Shown here in pieces: positions 13,001 to 28,000 of a stretch of DNA of 64,000 bases. Each line of letters begins with the position of its first letter. The stretch's first letter is position 1. This stretch comes from Owenia fusiformis. Taxonomy: Eukaryota; Annelida; Polychaeta; Sabellida; Oweniidae. The notes beneath the pieces were generated by a model. It had not been told where the DNA came from and made no database searches. It saw only the letters and a program-made list of their open reading frames with translations. Made by a program: the position numbers and the translations under genes. The DNA is taken from the NCBI GenBank assembly GCA_903813345.2, contig CAIIXF020000006.1:12900348-12964347 (forward strand), written 5' to 3'.

Positions 13001-16000
13001 ATTTCCAAAATGGGGGCTGGATTTCAAAATAGCTGCCATATTTCATAAAAAAGGAATGTAATCTTTGATAACTCAAATGCTAATTGACGGATATGGTTTA
13101 CATGTTATATGTTGATGCCTAGGGACAAACAAGCTCTGCTCAAGAAGGAATTTTCAAGATAGCCACTAGTAATCAAAAAAAAGTTTGGTGGGATTGGCTA
13201 CTCGATGGAGTTGCTGTTTTTACAGTTCAAAAAAAGAGTTCCGCTGTTTTGAGGTTATACATATCTTAGATATCCATAATGTCATTACTGGGAAGGCTTT
13301 TTTAGCAATTAAATAAAACCCTCAATTGAAAAAAAAACATTTTTCATGATGTCCTGATCCTGGAACTGCTGGACAACATCCATTCAAGGATAGGAAGTCA
13401 CTCGATAATATCAAGATGTTGGAAAAATAATTATTAGTAAGAAGAGCTTGATGTTTTACAGTATACTTTCACGGATGCTATCACCAATGCAATGTATGTG
13501 GGGGTATAGTATGTTTTATTTAAAGGCCCTATGTAAATTTTGAAAATATGTTCTTATCATTCTTAAGATTTTTGAAAAATTAGTTGCCACTTAAATGTTT
13601 AACACATTCAGTGTTCGCGCTAGCCATTATATATTGTGAAAGTGAAAATAAAGTGGGCGATAATAGAGTGCTTACACTAAATTGGGATAAAAATGACATA
13701 TATTGTAATTTGATGCATCCTCCCGATAAATATCTATCACTGGGTCCTTTTCACACAATTCTTAAGTAATGTTATACCAAAATAGTCCAAAATGAATAAA
13801 GGAAATGCTCAAATTAAGAGTTTTGTTTTCACATTTTAAAACTTGCGATCTTGAAGGTCATGTCAAGGTCGTGAACTTTTGCTTCTTTTTATTAACATTT
13901 CTCCTTATTCTGAAGACTTTTAGATGAAAAACCTCGATCTATCTTTAAACAATTATCTTGATGTATAACATTAGATCAATATATAATGGTTTCTAGTGGA
14001 AATAATAAAGATAATGGTGAAAAACAATAGTTTCAATTTGTGGGGAACCACAGGGAATTTCTGCAATATTGTATGTTTCGATCTTCCATTTCGATTGCGG
14101 CAATTTCCGGAATATATCGGAACCAATCAAAATCCATGTCTCATACTGGAAACCCTGTTAATCTTCGGTAGTCATGATAGCCAATCAGATTTGTCGATAT
14201 AAATATACCTGGATCATTGCTCGTATATCAAGGTAGTGATTTTGAAAATCTTGATGAAAATCATGTTTCACCGCTACTGTGCTGCAGCAAAAGTTATCTT
14301 GAAGCAGTTTATAATTTTTGCGTCCTAGGGACGTAAGTTGATTTTGATTTTTACGTCCAACCTTCTGAAATTTCCGTAAAAATTTCCGAAAAAATGGCAA
14401 AAAACGGCGTCAACGCGAACACTGACATTAAAAATATTTTGCAACCTAAATGACATAGTGGCATCACTCAGATGGTAAAAAACTTTTGGAAAAAGATTTA
14501 AAGAAATTATCAATGTCAATCCTTTCTAAATATGCTAAACTTCGAAAATAAACCAATGATGATTGTCTAACCAGGTTAAAAGGAAGAATATGTTTTGTTT
14601 TAAATGATATTGTACCATTGGTTTCTATGAGAACTCAATTTTGAAATGCATTTTTCTCTGAACCACATTCAAACGTTGCTGAGTTAATTTGTCGCTTATT
14701 ATCCCATCGAATGAAGTTCGGAGGGATATAGGGAACGCCTCTGTCCGTCCGTCCGTCCGTCCGTCCGTCCGTACGTATGTCCGTCTGTCCGTCCGTCCGG
14801 TCAATAACTCAAATACCGTTGGCCCGATTTTGTTCATATTTTGTACACATATACCCTATGGGGGTAGAAATTCTGCTCGAAAGCCGATTTTCAAAATGGC
14901 CGCTCATTTCAAAATGGCGGCCATTTAAGTGACGATTTTACAGTAATTTAGGTGCAATATGTAAAACTGTAATAGCAATATGTTTTAAATGTAAAAAATT
15001 ATAAAGGACATTAATAATGCTACAAATGTAGATATTAAAGAAGCACATGGCAGCCATCTTGAAAAATGGCGGCCTTTACTCGTCATTTTACGATTTTTGC
15101 TATAACTCGAAAAGTAGTTTAGCGATTTTGTTCATATTTGGTATGTGAATACTATAAGCATTGCACACTGTCTAAAGACACTTTTGGTAGAAGGCGGCCA
15201 TTTTTCAAAATGGCCGCCATTTTAACATATTTTACTATAACTCGAAAAGTAGTAGAGCGATTTTGTTCATATTTGGTATGTGAATACTATGAGCATGGCA
15301 CACTGTCCTATGACACTTTTGGTAGAAGGTGGCCATTTTGAAAAGAAATTGAAAAATGGCCGCCATTTTAACATATTTTACTATAACTTGAAAAGTAGCG
15401 GAGCGATTTTGTTCATATTTGGTATGTGAATACTATAAGCACGACACACTGTCCTATGACACTTTTGGTAGAAGGCGGCCATTTTGAAAACAATTTTGAA
15501 AAATGGTCGCGATTTTAATGTATTTAACTATAACTCGAAAAATAGTGGAGCGATTTTGTTCATATTTGATATGTGAATACTTTAATCATGGCACATTGTC
15601 TAATAAAACTTTAGAGAGTAGTCGGCCATTTTGAAACATGGTAACCATTTTTATGTGTGTTATTTTACAAGTACGTGTGCGATTTTACAAGAGGTGGCTA
15701 CTTAAAAGCATATTATTTCTTCTGATGACAACTTGGCTAGTGAGCAACCATTTTGAAAATGGTGGCCTTTCTGGTGTGTTGTTTTATTATATTTGCGCTT
15801 CGTTGGTAAAAATGCCAGCCATTTCTGTTCGATGGGATTCGCTACGCTTTGGCGTTGCCGTTGTTCTGGTTCATGAACCCATTCTCGGCAAAAAAACACA
15901 TTAGAATAAATGAATTATTGCTTATTAAAAGATATGTGTGACCTCTAAAATAAATTCATGATTTTTAGAACAAAAAGTCCTTCAAAAACCATTTTTGAAA

Positions 16001-19000
16001 TTCAAAAAAGTTTCACATATCACATTTTGATAACATTAGGTAAGGCTACAATATAAGCCAAAGTGGTTTAAACTTTTTATAGGGCCTTTAAGTTCACACT
16101 TGGCACTTTGACAAATCAAATATTATGTGAGCACGAGTGCCACAGGAGAAGATAAAGAAATGGAACCCAGAGAAATAGAAGCTATTAAGACCACATCCAG
16201 TCTAAAGGAAAAAATGTTTCTAACAAAACATAACAAATCATTTCTTGGAATATGTTGGATTAGTTTGATGATATTTCTCTTCAATTCAATCTACGTTTTT
16301 GACAATGAAAACACTAAATTGATCATGCAGGAATCTGAGAATTTGTTTTACCTCTCAGTAAAAAATGTCAACACAAACAAACAAAAAATGACTATGAAAC
16401 CAAATGAGAGTCAGATTTATGCGATGTCTTTGAAAGAGAACTTTACTACATACAAAAAACAAAAGATGGAAAAACGAAGTGAAAGTATGTTGACACCTGC
16501 TGCTTTTAGCACAAGAGAACATATAAATATAGTGCATGAAGCAATGTTTGAAATGAAAAATGAGAGTTTGTACAAAGAACAAACAACATTCGAACCAAAT
16601 GGAACTCTTACCAACACAAAATATAATACTACGTTGACAGTCAAAGATGTTACCATTCAGCAGAGGAAACCGCTAACACTAAAAATCCATACACAAAATT
16701 TACCACATCAAGTCACAAATCAACATGATGATGAATTCCTCATTAACGAACACATGGTGTGCGACATGAAAACGGATCTCTTGGTAATCATCAAGACAGC
16801 CCCAAGTCATCTAAAACATAGGGAAATAATTCGTAAAACATGGGGAATTATTACAAGAATGAATGGATTCTCTTTACGCCATATATTTCTCCTGGGTGAT
16901 GCTGGCTCAAAGAGTGTTAATGATGCAATTCAGAATGAAAGTAGAATTTACAGGGATATCATTCAAGGGGACTACAAAGATGCATATAGGAACCTTACAC
17001 TTAAAGTATTGCAAGGGTTAAAATGGGCCACAGATTTCTGCAAAAATGTAACATATATCCTTAACACTGATGATGATGTATTTGTTAATATTCCTTCACT
17101 TTTAATTCTTATCAAAAAGCTACAGTCAAATGGAGAACAGCAAAATGGATTATTTTGTAGTGTTTGGGTTAACACACGACCCATACGTAATCCTAATAGT
17201 AAGTGGTATGTCACAAAAACGCAGTTCGAGCCTAATAAATATCCAGATTATTGTTCTGGAATGGCTGTTTTGTATACAAAAAATGCTGCTTTTGCAATAT
17301 ACAGAGCATCTTTAACTGTTCCTTTTTTCTGGGTGGATGATGTGTACATTACTGGGGTTTTAGCAGCTAAAGCTGGGATACCTCATACTCACATTAAACT
17401 TGGAATTGAAAATTGGAATTTCTGGCCTATGAAAAGTGATCCTAAGAAATTTATTGCGATTGAGCTCAAAAAGATTCAAGGCATGTTAGAAATTTGGCAA
17501 AACATAAAAATGCCGTAATTAAAAACATACTGTGTTTGTTTAACATTTCATTTATTTTGATCTAAAAGTCTTACATCTAAGACAAATCTCTAAAAGACTG
17601 CCAACCCACAACATTTTACCCCTTAGACAGTTCACCCTTAAAGACCCATTTTTTTAAGTTTAGTACATGTTATAAGATTTTATAGTAACTTATACAAAAT
17701 ATTATATTGAGAAAAGATTAACAGAGAAAAAAAGTTTTAAATTTTTTTCTAAAAGTTTTTGCCAATGCGGTGACTCGAATACCCTTAGCCCGATTTTGTT
17801 CATATATGGTACACATATACCCTATGGGGGTACAAGTTCTGCTCGAAAGCCGATTTTCAAATTGGCCACTCAACAGTATATCTTCTGGACATTTCACTTC
17901 ACAATATTTAACCTCCTGCCCATTTCTATCCCTGTACCTTTCACCAATGGACATTTCACCTTTCACCCATTTGATCCCCATACATTTTAATCCTTGCAGA
18001 TTTCTATCCCTGTACCTTTCATCAATGGACATTTCACCCTTTACCTATTTGATCCCCATACATTTTAATCCTTGCAGATTTCTATCCCTGTACCTTTCAC
18101 CAATGGACATTTCACCTTTGACCCATTTGATCCCCATACATTTTAATCCTTGCAGATTTCTATCCCTGTACCTTTCATCAATGGACATTTCACCCTTTAC
18201 CTATTTGATCCCCATACATTTTAATCCTTGCAGATTTCTATCCCTGTACCTTTCACCAATGGACATTTCTATCCCTGTACCTTTCACTCATCGACATTTT
18301 ATCCCTACACATTTGATCCACTATACATTTCACTAATGTACATTTCACCCCTGCACACTCCTACACATTTTAGTCGCTGTAGATTTTATTTCCTGCACAT
18401 TTTACCCCATGGACATTTCACTAATGAACATTTTACTCCTGCACATCTGATTCCTTGTACATATCACCACATATATACATATCAGACATCAGAGGCAGCT
18501 ATTGTTTATGTTGTTTATTTTACATGATATAATATCATGCTCTGAAAAAGTGCTTGTTTGACTTAAAAAACTCGTAAAATTGTTTATACTACATTTTAAA
18601 GACTCTAGGTAGTCTAAGTAGGAAATAAATAGTTAAAATGATTACTCTGTTTTGCCTTTGTTTAACCTCACTGTTAGATTGTAAGAATCCTTTTATGAAT
18701 CAAGAGGTTGTAATTCCACCCAAATCCTTACATTTTGTATTACTTTACTAATGAGGTATTCCATAGGCCCGGGAACATGTATAAAAAAGATAGAGTCGAA
18801 TACACCAAGTAATCTCTTTACTTGGTGTATTCAACTCAACCTTCTTTATACATGTTCCCAGGCCTATGAGGTGTTCAGTATTTATAATTTATGAAATTTT
18901 TTATTTAAAAGAGTAGTTTATTCAAATTTTCTTCCCTTGATTTTTAAATGGTTTAAAAAAGTTATAATGAAATCTACTGAGTGATGCCATTTTGAATTGA

Positions 19001-22000
19001 AATTACAGTAAAACCTGTTTTTGAACACCTATTAAATCTGAACACCTCTGTGTGTGATCTCTTTTTTTAATCTGCCATGGTGTTCCACAGGTCTCTCCAG
19101 GCTTTTAGACTGTGGTGCAGTACCACACTATTTAGCTCCCACCATACCCTACTGGCAAATCATGATTGTTTCCACAGTCTAAACTTGACTGAATATACAA
19201 TAATGGCATGTAAAAAGGATAAAATAAAATATAAATATGATTTATCACGATTGAACGGTAATGCTGAAGATGTTTGCACTGCACACCCTAAATATTTCCT
19301 AGTGAGAGCCCTATTCCATGTTATACAAAACCTTGAAATGTGAACACCTGCCAGTCTGAACACTTGGCCAGCCTTAGTGGCATTCAGATTAGACAGGTTT
19401 TACTGTAGGGCAACATTACAATGTTAATTGAATTAATTTATGTTTCCTAGACCTTATTTTTGTAATTTTAAAATTTTTCACAAACAAGTAGTGTGTAGAA
19501 GGTATAGTACGCCTAGCTTTCCTTTAAGTTCAAAAGAAGCCAGCCTCTGGAAAGACACTTATCCATCCTTCCCTTTGTCCATCCGTCTGGCAACAATTTA
19601 TAAATTAGATCTGCCTGAACTAATGCTCATAACTATGTTATGGGTTCCATACTGGTACTTACTTTTGCCTAATTTTGGAGAAATGTTTTTGTGTACTCAA
19701 ATAACACATTTTTCTCAAGTCGACTCTAATATGAAAAATGGAGCCAGAAGTCTACGAAAAAATGGGCCTTTTATGTCTTTATTTCTGCTAAAATTATTGA
19801 AGAAAATTGGGTGAATTCACTTCCAAAACAGTCTATTGATACCTTATTGAACACAAAGATCTAGGTTAGATCATTTTGTTGCTATATTCTTTCAATAAAC
19901 AGCTCTAATTTTCTTTAATTAGCATAACACTTTTATATTCCTGGCGAACATCTAAAACTCGTTGTAACAAGGCTCGCTATAGCGACTTAAAACTGACTAC
20001 TGAAAAGTCGGGATTATGGATCCTGAAGTTATGCCCATATATGTTCTCGAAATCTTGTGTCAAACAGTGAGCCCTCAGGTTTCGGACCCATCTAGGCCCT
20101 AAAACATAAAAAATGTATGTCAAAATATGTATAATAGAGTTTTATATTTAAGGAATAAAGAATCCTGTATCATACTTTATCGGAAATTTAAAAACATGAG
20201 TTCATGTACTGACCTGTATATATAATGCACAAAGGCTGAGACAGAGTACATTATCAGGATGGTTAAGTACTAAGTACATGCATGAATGCTTTTAAATCCA
20301 ATAAAGAATCATACAGGGTTGTTTATTGTAATTCAAATATGATATCACTCGTTCATAAAAATGACATTGCACAGTTCTTTATGAAACCATAATGCACTGT
20401 GAAGACACTCCACAATTAATTATAAAACCATACTGTTAATAATGTTTCTGCTCACAGCGCTTGCATTAGGTTAGAAAATTTGTGAGTCCCAAGGACGCAA
20501 TTTTTTTTAAAAAGTGTGTCCTTTGAAAAAAAGTGTGTCCCCTATTTCTAGCCTGTTTTGAGGTATAACTTTATTTTAAAAGCATTTTTTACCAAAACAC
20601 CTTTCAGTTTTTGATTTCTTGCCGCGAATTTAAAATGGAAGTAAACATTAAGTACAGACTGAATAAATGCATGTTCGTTCATTCTTCAATGAATACATTT
20701 TATTTCATGAATAACCAAATATTTGTTTCTGATTAGGAAAAACTGGCGTGTCATGGTTTCAAATCTAAAAATAAACAAAGTCGAAAAAATTCGAGAGAAT
20801 CATGATTATTTGTAAATATTCAACATGTTGAACCTTATTTACGATTGAAATAAAGGTGAGAGATTATAATTATTTGTTTTTGTTAGGTATCGTTGTAAAC
20901 ACATTGTAGTATTGACCTAAAAAAAATTTGCGTCCAGAAAACGGAAATATTTTCAATTTTTGCGTCCTCCAAATTATTTTTATTTTGTACGGGACGCCGT
21001 TAATGCAAGCCCTGTGCTCAGTTTACCATATACTTTGAATGATACATTTAAATACTCTTAACTGATTGACTGAGACAAACTTGGCATATTTATTTGAACT
21101 AACCTTAATTCTGTTTTCTGAATATCTTGACCAGTTTGAATGTATTGGTTTTGCAACATTACCTGTTGGTGTAAAGCTATGTTGATTTGCCAACAACTAA
21201 TAAATTATTACTTTTAAAATAAATTGTTAAGCTGATTTTGGTTTTGCTATAATAGTAATAAATTTTGTCTCCAGAATAAGCTGTTGAGCTGATTTTGGTT
21301 TTGCTATAATAGTAATAAATTTTGTCTCTAGAATAAGCTGTTGAGCTGATTTTGGTTTTGCTACAAAAGTAATAAATTTTGTCACCAGAATAAGCTGTTC
21401 AGCTGATTTTGGTATTGCTATAACAGTAATGCATTTTGTCTCTAGAATAAGCTGTTAAGCTGATTTTGGTTTTGCTATAACAGCAATACATTTTGTCTCC
21501 AGGATAAGCTGTTGCGCTGATTTTGGTTTTGCTACAACAATAAGCTGTATAGTATTAAGCTGATTTTTTAAATAATAAATTTTGTCTCCTGAATAAGCTG
21601 TTGAGCTGATTTTGGTTTTGCTACAACAATAAGCTGCAAAGTATTTAGCTGATTTTTTTAATAATAAAGTTTGTCTCCAGAATAAGTTGTTGAGCTGGGA
21701 TGCAAATCATAAAGTGAACAAGCAGCAGACCTACTGCTACTGTGGTGGACCTGGGGACTGGTTTATGAAGATGCTGCAATGTTGCAGGTGTAAGCAGTGG
21801 TTCCATGAAGGTAGGCAACAACTAGTTCATGTATAGTGTAGTATTGTAACTCTTGATTTTAAATGGTAAAGGCAAATTTTGCAGATCATACTATGTAGAT
21901 GGAAGACTTGAGAATTAAGGTAATACAAAGAAATGTTGTTGAATATAACCTCGTGTATGGCAACTAGATGATCATTTCAACCAATGTAATGATGGTGATC

Positions 22001-25000
22001 TTATCGCATTTTTCTAAAGTAAAACATCTTACTCTAAATTCCATAATGCTCACCAGCTATTTCATCATTATTAGAGTAACTGAGAATGCTGCACCCTCTT
22101 GACAGTTTGAATATTAAATGCCCCGCCCCCTCCCATTGAGCATCTGCATGCACACTGTCAAAAAGATTTAGTATTGACATATTTTCACCAAAATATGATT
22201 TTGCACCCTGTTAGGTACCTGGGGAGGTCACTGTTCATGTGATTTTTTGGATTTGATTGTTTTACAGTTCCATCATTTATAAAGCCTCATGATCAGGCCT
22301 GTAGCCAGGATTTCTCAAGTGGGGTTCTCTTTTTGTTAAATTTACATCCAGATTTGCACCGCGCGCAATACCTAATTCAGTTACTTAATTATCATTGACA
22401 GTCATACTTTCCTTCGGATAATGAATGGATCTTAAAGATATGCCTATCTTCGTGGTCAGCCTGAGCGTTATAATCAAAGATGTAACCGTCTAAAATTGTT
22501 TGCAATAACATATACGTCTTGCAAATTCTGCTGCAAGATTAACTTTTAATGTCAATTAAGTTAGCTTTTTTGTCACTAGTTTGTCTATATGGGCCAAGAC
22601 TCAGCACGATCAAATATTGATCATAAAAGAGTATAAAGTTCGATCCTTTCTTTTTTAATTGTTATACAGTTATATGTAATCAGTTCATTCTGACACTAAT
22701 CTTATTTTATTTAAGATTTAAATTTTAAAAATACACTTCATTAAAATATTGATTCTAAAAGATACACTGTTGCGTCATTGTGAATTCGTAACTTTTCAGA
22801 AAAACATCATTAAAAATTGAATTAAATGGCCAATTAGTATTACTATTATATTCGGATAAAATGATTTTGCTTCTAGACACCACATGAGCTCCAATTACAG
22901 ATACGAACAGAACTAATACTGTATAAGTGGTATTTAATCCGAGTGGTTAATTTTCCGAATGGTCAATTTTCATCACTTTCCTAATTTTAATTTTCCTAAT
23001 GACAAGAAACCTCCCATTGGATAACATTATAAAGACAATATTTCCGACATTTAATTTTCCGAACCTGGCAAAAATTAGGAAATAGGCAAATAAAATGATT
23101 AGGCAAAATTACCACTTATACAGTATGTTACATATATGAACACAGTAAATGGTTGAATTCTATTATAGCACGATTGAATATTGATCATAAAAGAGTATAT
23201 ACCGTTCCTACAATTCTCATTTATTAAATTGTAATAGCGTATGTAATCCATTTCATTCTGACGCTAATCTTATTTTATTTAAGATTTAAATTCAAAAATA
23301 CACTTCATTATAAAATATTGATTATAAAAGATACACCGTTGCTTCATTGTGAATTCGAAACTTTTCAGAAAAAATTTATTGTTATGATTGAATTAAATGG
23401 CCAATTACTGTTTTTATCATAGGTTCTGGGCCGATATAAAGATGGCAGCACACAGAATCCAGTATTATCTTTTTCTTTAAAGAGAAACACACATAAACAC
23501 AGAACGATTACCATGCCATCTTTATTTAAAAATGATTTCTATCGCCCCTGAGCCTATGGTTTAATATCCTGATGTCGAAATGATTTTGCTCCTACTAGAC
23601 CAGGTGTAAAAGGGTAGAAGGTCCTATCAAATTATGGTCCTACTCTCCGATTTATATGGTGTCCTAAATACAACTCTTTCCCTCATTATCTTATACACAA
23701 TCAGGGCCGATAAGAAAGGGGACCATAATCCCTGGGCCTGTCCCTGAGGGACCATCATTTCTTTCACACTGGCCTTGTTATAGTTTCAAACAGGACACAT
23801 GCCTTGGTCACATTTGCTACGATTTATAGGAAACAAACAAATATATATAAAAATGCATGTTATAATAATAATATTAATCTCTTAACATAAGTATATTGTT
23901 GGCATCTGCATGGGCATCTCATGAATTGACTGTGACACTCTCTTGCGTATGAAGTCGCGTTGTTTGCGGCTTGTGAATGAAAGTTGAATTCTCCTTCAAG
24001 GCAAATGAAAATCAGTAGCCCGATAATTATGTGGATGGTGCTATATTTGAAAACACCATAATGTTGATGGTGCCGCGTTAGTCTGAAAGCGCCATAATGT
24101 GGATGGTACTTAGGTCTGTAAGCCCCATAATGTGAATGTTGCTTGGTTCGTAAAGCCCATAGGTTCTGGGCCGATATAAAGATGGCAGCTCCAACAGAAT
24201 CCAGTATTATCTTTTTTTTCTAAAGAGAAACATAGATAAACACAGATCGATTACCATGACATCTTTATTAAAAAATGATTTCTATCGCCCTTAGCCTATG
24301 GTAAAGCCCCATAATGTGAATGGTAGGTGCTGGAGTCTGGAGCGCCATAATGTGGATGGCGCTCGAGTCTGAAAGCCCCATAATGTGGATGGTGCTTGAG
24401 CAATTGCGCCATTATTGGGGATGGCACACGCGTTTGAAGCGCCATCATGTGGATGGTGCTAGAACAGTTGGATTCCATAATGTAATGGAAGTGACGATTG
24501 AGTGCAGATTGAGTGTTTTGTTCAAAATTGAATACAAATTTGAACGAAACACTCAATCGGCCGGACGCCGGCCGATGGATCGGAGCAAATGTGACCCAGG
24601 GATAATACGCTACATAGCCCCACATGAGCACAGTAAATGCTTAAATCCATTCTGATACTCATCACATTCTGCCTTTAACAAGAAATATGGAGGCCATGGT
24701 TTCTCATTGATGGGTTGAATCTTATCTAATTTATTTCATGAACTTTTGGGAATTTTTGACCGGGGGTTCGCACGAACCTCTCGAACCCCCGCTGGCTACA
24801 GGCATGATGATAACATCTATTTTTCTCTATATTTCAGCATGCATACAATGTCTGGAATACCCTTTACTGTGCGGTGATAGGTACTATATATTTGTATGCA
24901 CAGTGTGCAATAAAGGCCCTGAATACATACAGAAGCTGTCTATTAACTGGTATGTATAAAATTTCAATTATTTCACCCATTTACAGTTGTTGTAATGTAA

Positions 25001-28000
25001 AGACGCTTAAAATATAATTTAAGAAAATATTTTCATTGAAGTAGATTTTGAATTGTGATGTACCCATCCTGTGATGTCACCAATGCTCCTTTATATGTAG
25101 ATTGAAAAGATATGTTTTGCAGCTCCTTTAAGAGGTTTGTGTTACTCTTTTGTTCCAGGATAAACCTGACCCAATTGTGTCTGTTTAATCTGACAGTTGT
25201 TAAAGGGAAGAAATACTATGACGTGGATGAAATCGTTTCCTGGATTGAGACACATCGTGACAAGTTCATCATTAAAGATGTAAGAAATGATCAAATTTTA
25301 AATAGTTGAATGGTCTTATTTTAAAAAGTTGAAAATGAGCACTAACTGAAATGATGCATGGACTTAGAAACAACTAAAATCATGTACATACAGTATTAGT
25401 TAATATGTTATTTATCACTAACTTTTTAGTTTTTCAATAAAAAAACAAAGTAAAGGTCAGTGAACTTTGATTTGCATGTTAGGACAGCTCTGCATATAAT
25501 AATCTTTCAATAATTCTTGCATCTAGTTTACTGATTTTCATGTACTAATTGTAAATATTTCTTTTCAATAAACTCCATTATAGGAATCAGACACAACAAA
25601 GCCAGAGCCAGCTTTAGCACCTAAGATTCTTGAGATATTACTTTATCATACTAATCGATTCAAAAGTGGCATGGAAATTCGCAAGAAAAGGTCAATATTT
25701 GGATTGCGTCTCCGTGTCCCTCCACCTGTGCCGAAGATAATACTCCCTGCTGTCGGCCAAATCACAAAGGAAGTCATGTCTAATCTGCACATAGTCGGGA
25801 AAAAAACCAAAACATTCATACCTGCTCAAAGGTGTGTAGTCAGCTATTTCAGCAACAGAAAATCAAAAGAAAATCTAATGTACAAAAATATGATTGATGA
25901 ATGAAATTAATACCTGATTGATAATAACGTGATCAAATTTTCAATCTATTAAGTATGAGTACCAAAGAAATGTTACTTTTGTCTCCACTGTGAAATACTA
26001 TAGTACTACTGTTTTCTATGTCACCACCAAAAAGTGGTGACATATTGTTATGTTCTCTGTTTTTTGTGACGGCGAATGGTGGTTTAAAGTGTCTGTAACA
26101 AATTCTGACAACCTCCAATAACTTAAAGAGACTCTACCCCATAGGATAGCACAAACAAGACCCATCTTGACTTTTTGCATATTTAGTTCTACCACTTATT
26201 CACATATCTATTTACAAACAAAGAATTTTGCGATTGTACCGACTGATCAAATTAATTTTCGCGGAAATTAATTCAAACTGAAGTTTGAATATACCGTGAA
26301 AATCCTCCTGTTATCTGATTGGTCGTGAAATTTGTTTATCTTGAACCTGATTGGCTTCATGGTTCAAGATGTGGGCGTTTGTGTGGCTGGACAGGAATTC
26401 CTTTCGATGGCTGGGAAATCAATTGTGTTTAATTACGAATGTTGGTTGTTCAATGTATCAGCAATAAAATACCAATAAGTTACTCTCAAGATATACCCAA
26501 GGTATGTAACATATTGTTTGAGCAATAATAATAGGTCATCACTGAATCTCCGGGAGAGAAATCCATGGTAAACTGCATCTTTAACAGATACTGTTTAGAC
26601 TTCTGACTGAAGTTCTCAGAAGGTTAAATCTGACGTTAGATTTGAGATTTGACCTTCTCAAGGTCAAAAAAGGTCTTTTTTCAACTCGCTTAAATTGACC
26701 ATTTTTTCAAAAGTTCTCAGAAATTCAAATCTGACTTTAAATCTGAGATTCGACCTTTAATGACCTTCTCAAGGTCAAAAAGGTCTTTTTTCAACTTGCT
26801 TCAAATTGACCAATTTTCTTCAAGTTGACTAATTTTTTTTCAAAGTCATCTACAAGTTCTCTTCTCAGAAATTCAAATCTGATTTTTATTAAATTGAAGA
26901 CTTGACCTTCAATGACCTTCCCAAGATTAAAAAAAGGTCAAAAAGGAATTTTTCAACGTGCCTCAAATTGACCATTTTTTCAAAATCATTCAAATCTGAC
27001 ATAAGATTGAACTCATAATATTATGAGCAACTGGGTGATGACATTTGTCATGTTAATGCCGTGTTTGTATCGTATTGTACCATGGATAACCATTCTAACA
27101 TTAACATGCCATTTAACATTTTGATTTGCAGCCTTTCTCCAGTCACAATACCCCCAAAGAGAGGCAGTCAAGGACGTGGAAGAGGTCGCAAGAGAAAACA
27201 ACAAGTTGATGATCATGTGGCGAATGGAGACCTCCATCCAAAGAAAAAAAGATTACTTGATATTAGACAGGTTCAGCTCTTTATTAACCTTATTGAACAA
27301 AGTTCGAACAAATAAAAATAATGGCTCTGTCAATCTATTTTGGTGATAACTCAAATATCATTTGCCTGATTTTGTCTTCTTCATCTTTTATTTTCTCCCG
27401 TGACCCGTCTTTATAAAAAAAAAGAATGGATAAAAGGTAAAAGAATTATGTATTTTTGTTTCAGGTAAATGGAACTTCAAGTGTTAACCAGGATTATAAA
27501 GGTTACTCAGGGAATTTCGATGTCTATGACTTCCATGATGACAGCTCTTTACCTAAAGCTGTACCTTCTGATCCATGGATCTCTGATCTCAAGCCCCCTA
27601 CATTATCACCCCCAAAATTCACCCCTGGATCTCCAGGGTCCAAATCTCCTACTAAGAAAACGAGGAAACCTAAAGTAAAAGTGCCTTTATTAGAGCGACT
27701 TATTCCTATTCCAACAACATTCGAAAAACACTTAAATCCATTTATGACTATAAGTGAACAGAAAATGGAATCGGAGAAACGTAGATTGCTCTATGAATAC
27801 ATTGACGATATGACTCCAGGTGTAGATGCTAGCCTACAGGAGGAGCCACCAGTCTTAGAAAAAATGACCGACGTGCCAAAAAAACGTGGACGAAAGCCAA
27901 TCAAACGTGACACAGGCTCAGACATTCCTCAGCTTCAGAAAGCACTCTCAGAGCAGAACAATAATTATACTAAACTGAGAAATAACAACATTGCGACGGT

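Noticed and set aside
16127-16159. Eleven-residue N-terminal extension of the GT31 frame
   Set aside because: It would start at GTG; an in-frame TGA lies just upstream and the first ATG is at 16160.
17770-18336. 188-codon open frame
   Set aside because: It is a 78-bp tandem repeat whose period is a multiple of three; the frame is open by periodicity, with low-complexity peptide and no domain.
19440-19814. 124-codon open frame
   Set aside because: No domain, no splice partners, intronic AT-rich DNA; consistent with chance.
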